A DNA stretch of 64,000 bases, taken from assembly GCA_015057005.1 (NCBI GenBank), contig SVFF01000006.1, positions 62,001 to 126,000 of the forward strand. Direction: 5' to 3'. Source of the stretch: Lachnospiraceae bacterium. Lineage in GTDB: Bacteria; Bacillota; Clostridia; Lachnospirales; Lachnospiraceae. Both the position numbers and the translations under genes were made by a program. The notes under the pieces are model-generated. The model ran no database searches and was not told where the DNA came from. It saw nothing but the letters and a program-made list of their open reading frames with translations. The first letter of the stretch is position 1. Each line of letters begins with the position of its first letter. Shown piece after piece: positions 28,664 to 36,330 of this stretch.

Positions 28664-28783
28664 CAGGTTTGCGTTGGAATTTGCAGAAAATTGTGGTTTA
28701 ATTAATATATATTCAGTATCTTCGAGCAGTTATCAGCAAACATGAGGAGGAAATCAGGCTCCCCGGGGCCTGACTGAAAAGGC

Positions 28784-29743
28784 ATGAAATATTATATTGC
28801 TGCAGATGGCGGCGGTACAAAGCTGCAGGCCATCCTTTACAACGAGGATTTCCAGATTATCAGAACAGCCAGGATGGCAGGAACCAATGAACGGTATATT
28901 CCCATTGAGCAGATCAGGCAGCAGCTGGCACAGTTGGCAGTGGAACTGATTCCAGATGATATTACTGAAATAGAGGGAGCAAATCTATGTATTGTAGGTA
29001 ACAATGAGATCGTGGAGCGGGCGTTGAAACAGCGCTGTTCTATCAAACATTGTTATTTCCTGGGGGAAGGTCCGGCGGGCTTGTCAGCTTACGGTGTACA
29101 TCACGGAATTGTGGCCCAGGCAGGTACCGGATCGGTAGCATTTATGGTTCAGCCCGAAAAACACTTTCAGGTAGGTGGCTGGGGATATATGCTGGGTGAT
29201 GAAGGCAGCGGTTTTGATATTGGTATGCGTACACTGCGTGCGGCGGTCTACTCTTATGACGGCAGGGGTCCCAAGAGCCTGATCGAGAGTATGCTGATGC
29301 AAGAGTGGAAGCTGGATGATCTGCATCAAATGATACACATGTTGATCCATGAACCCAATTATCGCCATGTGGTGGCATCCGCCAGCTATATTGCCGCTAA
29401 GGCAGCGGCACAGGGGGACGAGGTGGCACTTTCTATTTACGACGAGGCAGCCCACGAAATGTCCAGACTGGTACTTACAGGCATTAAACGAAACGGCGGT
29501 ACCTGGGTGGGACCTATTGTGGCGGCAGGCGGTGCCTGGAAGGGCAGCAGCAGGATGTTCGAAACCTTCCGGAAAGATATTCTGGAGGTGCATCCGCAGG
29601 CAGAAGTTACCTATCCCATCTTTGAACCGGTGGTAGGCTGTGCGATTTACAGACAGTTCAAGGCTGGTAAGACCTTTGAAGAATTGGAAGAGAAAGTACG
29701 GGAAGGTTTTTCCGCCTATTATTTTAAAAAGCCTGTCAAATGA
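28784..29743 (+). CDS. BadF/BadG/BcrA-type ATPase, N-acetylglucosamine-kinase-like
   Basis: 319 residues. ASKHA-fold phosphate loops are visible: YIAADGGGTKLQAIL (phosphate-1), VAQAGTGSVAF (phosphate-2) and the LGDEGSGFDIG block typical of GlcNAc/MurNAc kinases of the BadF family. Followed by two SIS sugar-isomerase-like proteins, it probably phosphorylates an amino sugar. The leader has a small GC-rich hairpin (CAGGC/GCCTG) between a GGAGG and the ATG; no ribosome site sits at normal distance, which is unusual. Confidence 0.8.
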   Translation: MKYYIAADGGGTKLQAILYNEDFQIIRTARMAGTNERYIPIEQIRQQLAQLAVELIPDDITEIEGANLCIVGNNEIVERALKQRCSIKHCYFLGEGPAGLSAYGVHHGIVAQAGTGSVAFMVQPEKHFQVGGWGYMLGDEGSGFDIGMRTLRAAVYSYDGRGPKSLIESMLMQEWKLDDLHQMIHMLIHEPNYRHVVASASYIAAKAAAQGDEVALSIYDEAAHEMSRLVLTGIKRNGGTWVGPIVAAGGAWKGSSRMFETFRKDILEVHPQAEVTYPIFEPVVGCAIYRQFKAGKTFEELEEKVREGFSAYYFKKPVK

Positions 29744-29815
29744 TGAAAAGCGGTTCGCTCACAGGGGAAGAACCGCATGAGTATATACAAAAAAACTTCA
29801 TGGGAGGATATTATT

Positions 29816-30463
29816 ATGAGACTTATTGACACATATCAGCAGCATGTAGGGGATCTGCTGTACAAGGTGCGCACCACTCAGAGAGAAACAATCGAAAAGG
29901 CAGCTGAGATCATCGCAAAGGCTGTTGAGAAGGGCAACCACGTGTATCTGGACAACATCTGCCATCACATTCAGCACGATGTGGTTGACAGGGGCGGCGG
30001 CCCTACCTTCTATCAGTTCTATAAGCCCGGCGAGACCGAGCTTAAGGAAGGCGATGTTCTGTTCTTAAGTTCTGTATCCGGCCGTACCTTAAGCGTTGTG
30101 AACCTGGCATATGACTGTGTAGAGAAGGGCATCAACGTAATCGCATTCACCAGCATGGAGTATGCAAAGGCAGTTGATCCTGTGCATCCTTCAGGCAAGA
30201 AGCTTTATGAAATCGCTACCATTACCATGGACAACTGCGCTCCCGCAGCTGAGGCAATGGTTGAGGTGGAGGGTATCGAGGCCAGATTTGCAGCAGCTTC
30301 CGGTATCGCTTCCGCATTTATCCTGTGGAGCATCACAGCTTGCGTGGTTGAGATCATGCTGGCTGACGGTTACACACCCGGTATCTTAAAGAGTGCTAAC
30401 TATCCCGGCGGCCGTGACTACAATCAGGGTCTCTATGACCATTACAAGGAGTTTGGCTGGTAA
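29816..30463 (+). CDS. SIS-domain phosphosugar-binding protein A
   Basis: 215 residues from the ATG at 29816 (GGGAGG upstream), 13 codons after the track start. The SIS fold is supported by GDVLFLSSVSGRTLSVVNLA (phosphosugar-binding Ser-rich loop) and HPSGKKLYE. It resembles UPF0309-type sugar isomerase-domain proteins. It is probably a sugar-phosphate isomerase subunit or binding partner for protein B; the two are about 30% similar in their cores by eye. Confidence 0.75.
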   Translation: MRLIDTYQQHVGDLLYKVRTTQRETIEKAAEIIAKAVEKGNHVYLDNICHHIQHDVVDRGGGPTFYQFYKPGETELKEGDVLFLSSVSGRTLSVVNLAYDCVEKGINVIAFTSMEYAKAVDPVHPSGKKLYEIATITMDNCAPAAEAMVEVEGIEARFAAASGIASAFILWSITACVVEIMLADGYTPGILKSANYPGGRDYNQGLYDHYKEFGW

Positions 30464-30489
30464 GAAGAAATAATCCGAGGTGACATAAA

Positions 30490-31230
30490 ATGAGCGCAAT
30501 CAATACTTTTTATTCCCGTATTACTGATATTATGTCCGAAGTTTTCACCAAAGAGGGCGAAGCAATTGAAAAGGCAGCAGCAGTATTGGCAGATGCCAAC
30601 AAGAATAAGCACTCTATCTTTGCATTCGGCTGCAACCATGCAGGTCTGATCACACTGGAGCTGTTCTACCGCACCGGCGGTATGGTGACTATCAATCCCG
30701 TGCGTTCTCCCGGTATGATGCTGGAGGTATCCCCCATCACCATGAGCAGTGAACTGGAGCGTATCCCGGATTACGGCCGTGTGATCTTCAACGGTCTGCC
30801 CACTAAAGAGGGCGATGTGATCATCATCCACTCCGTATCCGGCCGCAATTCCGTGACCGTTGACATGGCAAAAGCTGCCAGAGAAAAGGGACTGACTGTG
30901 ATCGTTGTGACCAACATGAACACTGCCACCACTGTGACTTCCCGTCACCCCTCCGGCAAGATGCTTCATGACTTTGCGGATATCCTGATCGACAACCACG
31001 GCGATCGCGGTGACGCATCCGTGCAGATCGGTGATTTCCCTCAGAAGGTGGCTTCCACCTCCACAGTAATTGGTGCGGCAATCCTGAATGCAGTGATGGC
31101 CAGAGCCTGTGAGCTGCTCTACGAGGAAGGCATTGAGCCTCCCGTATTTATGAGCGGCAACATGGACGGCGGTGATGCGTACAACAAGAGAGTGATCGCA
31201 GAGCACGCAGAGAATATTTTTTATATGTAA
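30490..31230 (+). CDS. SIS-domain phosphosugar-binding protein B (UPF0309-like)
   Basis: 246 residues. FAFGCNHAGLITLELFYRTGG and GDVIIIHSVSGRNSVTVDMAKAAREKG are the two SIS signature loops; RHPSGKMLHDFADI follows. It lies 26 bases after protein A and ends before a strong terminator, so kinase-SIS-SIS is one operon. I infer amino-sugar phosphate handling in the cytoplasm. Confidence 0.8.
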   Translation: MSAINTFYSRITDIMSEVFTKEGEAIEKAAAVLADANKNKHSIFAFGCNHAGLITLELFYRTGGMVTINPVRSPGMMLEVSPITMSSELERIPDYGRVIFNGLPTKEGDVIIIHSVSGRNSVTVDMAKAAREKGLTVIVVTNMNTATTVTSRHPSGKMLHDFADILIDNHGDRGDASVQIGDFPQKVASTSTVIGAAILNAVMARACELLYEEGIEPPVFMSGNMDGGDAYNKRVIAEHAENIFYM

Positions 31231-31244
31231 AAGAAAGTAATTGC

Positions 31245-31277
31245 AGCGGCACGGTTTAGAGACTGTGCCGCTTTTTG
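31245..31277 (+). terminator. Terminator of the kinase/SIS operon
   Basis: AGCGGCAC stem with its complement at 31265-31272, then TTTTTG. Confidence 0.85.
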
Positions 31278-31416
31278 TATGATTGTTTTGGGATTATTGC
31301 AACTCTTGGGGTTTCCTTCTTGCGCTGATTGTGGTAAAATCGTTTAAGTGATAGTTAAGTTGTTAATTAGTTCCAAGAAGATAAAAATTATATTATCCAA
31401 TGGAGAGGGAGCAGCG

Positions 31417-32892
31417 ATGAAAACAAATGACAAATTACAGACAACGCTGGACCGATTGCCCTATGGAGAAGAGAATCAATCCGGCGATCTGAAAGTGAAC
31501 AAAAAACTGCCGGAGGGTGTCAGATCAGGTGAATTGTACAAGGATATTATCCGGATTGCCTGGCCCAGCTTTGTGGAGCTTTTGCTGACCCAGCTGGTGT
31601 CCATGGTGGACCTAATGATGGTAGGATCCATGGGAGGAAAAGCCAATCCCCAGCTTGGCACACAGGCACTGGCGGCTGTGGGTTTGACCACTCAGCCCAA
31701 GTTTCTGCTGATGACAGCGTTCATGGCCATGAATACCGGTGTTACAGCCCTGGTAGCACGTTATAAAGGACGTAGCGACAAAGAAAAGGCCAATCTGGTA
31801 GTTCGTCAGGGGTTGTTGATCACTTTCTTCCTGGGCGCTATCATGTCTGTCCTGGGTGTTTTGTTTGCAAGGCCACTGGTTATTTTTATGGGCTCTACGG
31901 AGGAAATTGTCACCCAAATGGCCACCCAGTACCTGCAGATCCAGATGGCAGGTTTCCTGACCATGGCATTGACCAGTACCGTGACGGCGGCCCTGCGCGC
32001 AGTGGGCGATTCCAAGACATGCATGGTCTACAATCTGGTGGCCAACCTGGTAAATGTCTGCTTTAACTGGCTGTTGATTTACGGTAACTGGGGCTTCCCG
32101 GAGATGGGTGTTGCAGGTGCGTCCCTGGCAACCGTATTCGGTCAGTTTGTGGCGTTTGTGATGGCATTTGCAGTTATCATCAAGGGAAACAGTTTCCTGA
32201 AGCTGGAATTCAGATTGGGCTTCAAGCCGGACAAAGCTGTTATCACAGATATGCTGGGCGTAGGTATGCCCGCAATGGTAGAGCAGCTGCTGATGCGTGC
32301 CGGTATGATCATCTATGCCAAGACCGTGGCTTCTCTTGGTACCACGGCATATGCTACACATCAGGTGTGTATGAACATTCAGGCCCTGTCCTTTATGATC
32401 GGTCAGGCATTCGCGGTGTCTGCTACTACCCTGATGGGTCAGTCCCTGGGAAAGCGCCGCCCCGATATGGCCCAGGCATATACCAGCCGTACACGGACCG
32501 TGGGCTTCTGCTTCTCCATGTTGCTGGCAGCAGTGTTCATCCTATTTGGTAAAAACATTGTCGGCCTCTACAACAGTGATCCTGAGATCATCCGCATCGG
32601 CGGCCAGATCATGTTGTTCGTAGCATTCCTGCAGCCCTTCCAGGGCTCCCAGTTTATCATTGCCGGCGGCCTGCGCGGTGCCGGAGACACCAAGACCACG
32701 GCAATGATCACTTTTATTACTGTTTTGTTGGTGCGCCCCGGTGTGGCCATCCTGCTGGTAAACGCCACCAGTCTTGGCCTCTATGGCGCTTGGATCGCTC
32801 TGGCCTGCGACCAGATGCTGCGTACGGCATTGGTATTTGGAAGATATAAGAGCGGCAAATGGAAGACGATCAAATTGAAAACGGAGGTATAA
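31417..32892 (+). CDS. MATE-family efflux transporter
   Basis: 491 residues from the ATG at 31417 (GGAGAGGGAG upstream), 23 codons after the track start. Twelve membrane segments in two six-helix halves can be followed, beginning WPSFVELLLTQLVSMVDLMMVGS and repeating around GVGMPAMVEQLLMRAGMIIYAK, as in NorM/DinF-type sodium or proton antiporters. Substrate unknown. The next gene starts 4 bases after its stop. Confidence 0.88.
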   Translation: MKTNDKLQTTLDRLPYGEENQSGDLKVNKKLPEGVRSGELYKDIIRIAWPSFVELLLTQLVSMVDLMMVGSMGGKANPQLGTQALAAVGLTTQPKFLLMTAFMAMNTGVTALVARYKGRSDKEKANLVVRQGLLITFFLGAIMSVLGVLFARPLVIFMGSTEEIVTQMATQYLQIQMAGFLTMALTSTVTAALRAVGDSKTCMVYNLVANLVNVCFNWLLIYGNWGFPEMGVAGASLATVFGQFVAFVMAFAVIIKGNSFLKLEFRLGFKPDKAVITDMLGVGMPAMVEQLLMRAGMIIYAKTVASLGTTAYATHQVCMNIQALSFMIGQAFAVSATTLMGQSLGKRRPDMAQAYTSRTRTVGFCFSMLLAAVFILFGKNIVGLYNSDPEIIRIGGQIMLFVAFLQPFQGSQFIIAGGLRGAGDTKTTAMITFITVLLVRPGVAILLVNATSLGLYGAWIALACDQMLRTALVFGRYKSGKWKTIKLKTEV

Positions 32893-32896
32893 AATT

Positions 32897-33733
32897 ATGA
32901 AAAATGTATGTGTGATTACCGGCGGCGGAAGCGGAATGGGCTTAGAAGCTGCAAAGTGTATGCCTAAGGAGAAAATCATTGTAATCTCCGGCAGAACCGT
33001 CGCAAAACTGCAGAAGGCAGTAGAGGAACTGAAAGCACTGGGTTTTGAAGCCTATGCCCATGCCTGCGACACCTCTGACCGTGAAAGTGTAAAGAAGCTG
33101 GCAGAATATGCCGCGTCTTTGGGTGAAATTAAAAATGTGATCAACGCGGCAGGTATTTCCCCTGCTATGGGCAGCGCGGGCGACCAGGAAAAGATTCTGA
33201 GGATCAATGCCCTGGGAACCGTATATGTGAATCAGGAATTTGCCAAGGTTATGAAGGCAGGAAGTGTTATCTGCGATATTTCTTCCAACTCCGCTTATTC
33301 ACTGCCGGAGTTTATCCTGCCCAAGAAGGCGTATCCCCTGGCTGAAACCGATGAGGCTGCTTTCCTGGCAAAACTGATCAAGAGATCCAACATGGCCAAG
33401 ACTGATTACCAGAAGAACGGTTTTGCATATGGTCTCTCCAAGAATTTTGTGTGTTGGTATGCTGCAAAGAGTGCCTTTGATCTGGGTCCCAAGGGTATCC
33501 GTGTAGTATCTTTAAGCCCCGGCCTGATCGCTACCGATATGGGTAAGCTGGAGGAAGAGAATGGCGGCTTCCTGATTGGCTTCTCCTGCGAGGGACGCAT
33601 GGGTAAGCCTGAAGAATTGGGCTTTGCCATTGCCACAGCTGCTGATGAACGAAACGGTTATCTGGCGGGTGTAGACATTCTCTGTGATGGCGGAAGTACC
33701 AGAGGTCAGAAAGAATTTAAGAAGAAAAAATAG
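32897..33733 (+). CDS. Short-chain dehydrogenase/reductase
   Basis: 278 residues with a classical SDR Rossmann fold: VITGGGSGMGLEAA (cofactor loop), NAAG, and the catalytic Ser-Tyr-Lys set, where Tyr and Lys appear as YGLSKNFV. An insertion of about 25 residues between the Ser and the Tyr makes it slightly longer than usual. The C-terminal GYLAGVDILCDGG is typical. Co-transcribed with the MATE gene. Substrate unknown. Confidence 0.85.
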   Translation: MKNVCVITGGGSGMGLEAAKCMPKEKIIVISGRTVAKLQKAVEELKALGFEAYAHACDTSDRESVKKLAEYAASLGEIKNVINAAGISPAMGSAGDQEKILRINALGTVYVNQEFAKVMKAGSVICDISSNSAYSLPEFILPKKAYPLAETDEAAFLAKLIKRSNMAKTDYQKNGFAYGLSKNFVCWYAAKSAFDLGPKGIRVVSLSPGLIATDMGKLEEENGGFLIGFSCEGRMGKPEELGFAIATAADERNGYLAGVDILCDGGSTRGQKEFKKKK

Positions 33734-33744
33734 TGTTTATGAAA

Positions 33745-33790
33745 AAGCAGGAGTCCTTCTCAAAACGAAAAGGCTACTCCTGCTTTATTT
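33745..33790. terminator. Bidirectional terminator between the SDR gene and spoIIID
   Basis: AGCAGGAGT arms with T-runs on both sides. On the minus strand it follows the spoIIID stop by about 15 bases, showing that the 3' end of that gene is intact. Confidence 0.85.
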
Positions 33791-33801
33791 TTCGGCTTCT
33801 G

Positions 33802-33951
33802 CTATGCCCGGTTCACCTCATGGTGAAGATATTTCTCTTTTGTTGCCAGACCTCCCCGGATATGTCGCTCGGATTTATTTACGTCCAAAACCTTCCTGGC
33901 CTGTCTGGCCAGTGACGGGTTGATCTGCATCAGTCTGTCCGTGACGTCCTT
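33802..33951 (-). pseudogene. spoIIID: spoIIID, 3' half (C-terminal 49 codons), separated by the inserted element
   Basis: The frame encodes KDVTDRLMQINPSLARQ..., then SERHIRGGLATKEKYLHHEV and a stop. This matches the C-terminal half of SpoIIID, the small DNA-binding regulator of mother-cell sporulation genes; Bacillus SpoIIID has HKDLTERLPEINPDLA and RHLRGGEATKLKY at these positions. There is no start codon or ribosome site of its own, and upstream sequence is the recombinase gene. The N-terminal half with the helix-turn-helix is 12.3 kb away at 46289-46405, same strand and phase. I mark it as an interrupted, probably restorable gene rather than a dead one. Confidence 0.9.
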
Positions 33952-33960
33952 ATGTGCGGT
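33946..33960 (-). other. Left junction (att) of the spoIIID-interrupting element
   Basis: SpoIIID homology ends at the His-Lys codons (33949-33954). The recombinase stop codon TAA overlaps this point. Compared codon by codon, the two junctions share only short matches, the longest being ACA, as expected for a large serine recombinase with a 2-3 bp crossover core. The exact crossover base cannot be fixed by eye. Confidence 0.65.
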
Positions 33961-35509
33961 CGTTACTATTAGGAATGGTTGGATTGGCATCAATTAATAC
34001 CTTTTCATCTAGGCCTAAATCCCCCATTATACGCAAGAAAATATCTACATGACCTTCTTGGTCCACCTCGATTCGGTGAATCAGGCGTTTTAATTGTTCA
34101 TTTGTCATGTCGTGTATATCTGTGATATCCTCTATCTCTTTGAATGTGCGATTTAAGATATTTTCAAGTTGTTCACCTTTCGTCAAATTGTAGGATACCA
34201 TTTTGAGCTCGTTTTCAAGCCGCTCAATTTCTTTGCGCATGTCGCCGATTTTCTCATTTAATTCCTCTCGGGAAATTAAATCGTCAGTGTACATATCCAT
34301 GTACTTTTGTCTGGATTTTCGTAACTTGGCAAGCTGGGATGTCAATTCTTTCTCGTATTCCAGATTCTCATCTTTGGCTTTGTATACTCGTTGGAATTCA
34401 CCGGTGACATAACTAATAACTTTTTTCTTCTGTTTCAAAATCATACTGAAATAATCCTGCAATACTTCCAGGAGTTCTTCTTCGTCTACTGAAACGGCAT
34501 TGGGGCAACTGTCAGCGCCTCTACCATTGTGTCCGGAACAAACCCAACGCACATAGGTATTTTTGTAAGTACGAACCATACGACGAAAAGACCAACCACA
34601 ATCCTTACACTTAATTAGTGTAGAGAGGAGATATTTATTGCTCTGACGTTCATGGCTCATGCGGAACGATTGATATCTGGAATGCAGAATAGACTGTGCA
34701 TTTTCAAATATTTCGTCTTCGATAATGCGCAAGTCAGGTCGCTCTACGACCATCCATTCTGTTTCATCTCGTTCAGCTCTTTGGCCTGTCAAGAAATCAG
34801 CTATTTCCTGTTTACCATTAATAACCTTACCTGTATATATCTCATTCGTTAGAATGCGGCATATAGCATTCTGGCTCCATTGGCAATTACGCTTAGTTTT
34901 TATGCCCCGTTCATTCAGCATATTTGAAATTTTTGCAGCGCCATACCCTTCTTCTGTATACCACTTATAAATTTGGCGAATGATATTTGCTTCTTCTTTG
35001 TTGATTTCCAGATTAAAGTAATCACCAATTGTTTTGTTGTAGCCGTATACGATATTGGGAACCCGTCCTTTTTCTGCATTTACTTTTTTGCCGAATTTAA
35101 TACGCTTTGAGGTATTTGCACTTTCTTCTTGGGCCAGTGCAGCGAACATAGTCATAACAAATTCGCTATTTCCCATACTAGTCATATTAGCTGTCAGGAA
35201 TTGTGTTTCAATGCCAAGAGCTTTTAGCTTGCGTACACTTTGCAATAGATCAACAGTGTTTCTGGCAAAACGGGAGAGATCTTTTACTACAATCATGTCA
35301 AACAAACCATGCTCTGCATCTGTTAACATGCGTAAGAATTCTCGTCTATTTTTGATTTTAGTTCCTGAAATTCCTTCATCGGCATATACTTTTACGAGAG
35401 TATCGCCTGTCCTCTTAGCATATTCGATGAAAAACTGTTTTTGAGTCTCTAAGCTGTTGAGCTGGTCTTCTTTATCTGTGGAAACTCTGCAGTATGCTGC
35501 TATATTCAT
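33950..35509 (-). CDS. Large serine recombinase of the spoIIID element
   Basis: 519 residues from the ATG at 35509 (AAAGG about ten bases upstream). The resolvase domain begins AAYCRVSTDKEDQ with the nucleophilic Ser at about residue 10, and includes GISGTKIKNRREF and VKDLSRFARN. The recombinase domain spans about 160-270. A zinc ribbon follows (CKDCGWSF, then CSGHNGRGADSCPN), and a coiled coil covers about 370-470. This is the SpoIVCA/CD1231 architecture. The stop codon falls inside the left att site, so excision would change the last codons: the circular form would end NDRTKR instead of NDRT. It presumably integrates and excises the element. Confidence 0.92.
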   Translation of the reverse strand: MNIAAYCRVSTDKEDQLNSLETQKQFFIEYAKRTGDTLVKVYADEGISGTKIKNRREFLRMLTDAEHGLFDMIVVKDLSRFARNTVDLLQSVRKLKALGIETQFLTANMTSMGNSEFVMTMFAALAQEESANTSKRIKFGKKVNAEKGRVPNIVYGYNKTIGDYFNLEINKEEANIIRQIYKWYTEEGYGAAKISNMLNERGIKTKRNCQWSQNAICRILTNEIYTGKVINGKQEIADFLTGQRAERDETEWMVVERPDLRIIEDEIFENAQSILHSRYQSFRMSHERQSNKYLLSTLIKCKDCGWSFRRMVRTYKNTYVRWVCSGHNGRGADSCPNAVSVDEEELLEVLQDYFSMILKQKKKVISYVTGEFQRVYKAKDENLEYEKELTSQLAKLRKSRQKYMDMYTDDLISREELNEKIGDMRKEIERLENELKMVSYNLTKGEQLENILNRTFKEIEDITDIHDMTNEQLKRLIHRIEVDQEGHVDIFLRIMGDLGLDEKVLIDANPTIPNSNDRT

Positions 35510-35555
35510 ATTCAACAACCTTTCTGTTGTGTTTATAAAGTTCTGTTACAACTTC

Positions 35556-35583
35556 ATTATATCATGTAATGAAAAAATGTAAA
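35556..35583 (-). promoter_or_regulatory. Promoter of the serine recombinase
   Basis: Minus strand: TTTACA, 16-bp spacer, TATAAT, about 45 bases before the start codon. It looks like a vegetative promoter. I see no convincing sigma-E type match, so sporulation control may lie in a directionality factor instead. Confidence 0.6.
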
Positions 35584-35590
35584 CATACAA

Positions 35591-35624
35591 AAAGAGAAGT
35601 TACCATAAAGTGTAGCTTCTCTTT
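35591..35624 (-). terminator. Terminator of the small-protein gene
   Basis: AAAGAGAAG arm at 35591-35599 pairs with 35616-35624; read leftward it is followed by TTTTTG. It isolates the recombinase promoter. Confidence 0.7.
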
Positions 35625-35629
35625 AATCG

Positions 35630-35833
35630 TTATGTAGAATGGAGTTCATGTTGTTGTCCTTTTGGGGGTTCTACTATATCATTTGTTTCATCTGCACATG
35701 ATAATGCGGCCTGCTGTATTGCACGTTCTACTTTAGCCATGTTTGCTTCAATCAAAATCTTACATAAGAATTCAGCGGTATCCTCCACCGAATTCGGATT
35801 ATGGAAGCGATAAATTAATTTTCTCTTTTTCAA
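35630..35833 (-). CDS. 67-residue protein, candidate recombination directionality factor
   Basis: TTG start with AAGGAGG about 12 bases upstream. The protein starts MKKRKLIYRFHNPNSVEDTAEF and has a helical middle (LCKILIEANMAKVERAIQQA) and a polar tail. Proteins with the YRFHNPN opening commonly accompany large serine recombinases in clostridial elements. Position (just upstream of the recombinase, own terminator) and size suit an excision factor, as small proteins of the C. difficile skin element do. Function is inferred from position only; no DNA-binding motif is obvious. Confidence 0.6.
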   Translation of the reverse strand: MKKRKLIYRFHNPNSVEDTAEFLCKILIEANMAKVERAIQQAALSCADETNDIVEPPKGQQHELHST

Positions 35834-36106
35834 GTGGAAACTCTACCTCCTTCTTTACTTGTCCTCTTCCCAATCCTATGAGAGTAGTTCTGAGCTTAGA
35901 CCACTCTTTTTACTCTAAAGCTTGGGCTTAATGTTAATTGTTATCTTTATATCTTGAGTCTACCTTATATTTCTTGGATGTGCCGTATATCCGAAAGCTA
36001 GGAAAAACACAGTAATTCTTCGTATTTCCACGCTTTGGGAAACGCGCTTATACTGCTCTTTTTAGGGGGGAGCACTAAAAAGGACTTGTCCACGATTGCC
36101 ACCCAA

Positions 36107-36214
36107 TGAAAAAAGCCCAACAAGGAAGGGGTGACAATGAAGTCCGGCAACGGACGTAAAAAGACTGTCATTCTTTCCCGAAGGGCTTAGTTATTATATA
36201 TTTACTATCTATTT
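36107..36214 (-). ncRNA. Candidate structured small RNA of the element
   Basis: A nested stem set occupies 36113-36188. The outer stem is AAGCCC/GGGCTT. A 13-bp middle stem includes G-U pairs (GGAAGGGGTGACA with TGTCATTCTTTCC). The inner hairpin is GTCCG/CGGAC with a 4-base loop. Read leftward it ends in GGGCTTTTTTC, a good intrinsic terminator, and a promoter-like pair lies just upstream (36221-36249). So a ~100-nt minus-strand RNA is plausible. It may alternatively be only an elaborate terminator for the vapE-like operon. I do not recognise an Rfam class. Confidence 0.5.
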
Positions 36215-36220
36215 AATTTT

Positions 36221-36249
36221 TTATTATTATTTGTTGTTATTGTTGTCAA
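36221..36249 (-). promoter_or_regulatory. Promoter-like pair before the structured RNA
   Basis: Minus strand TTGACA, 17-bp spacer, TAATAA, in a very A+T-rich tract. An additional imperfect hairpin (AGGGAAA/TTTCCCT) lies at 36254-36284, between the vapE-like stop and this promoter. Confidence 0.5.
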
Positions 36250-36330
36250 GTGTAGGGAAAGCCTTATAAATAAAGGATTTCCCTGACACACCACCGGACA
36301 ACATACAGGCATATTTGTAGGCAACCTGTC

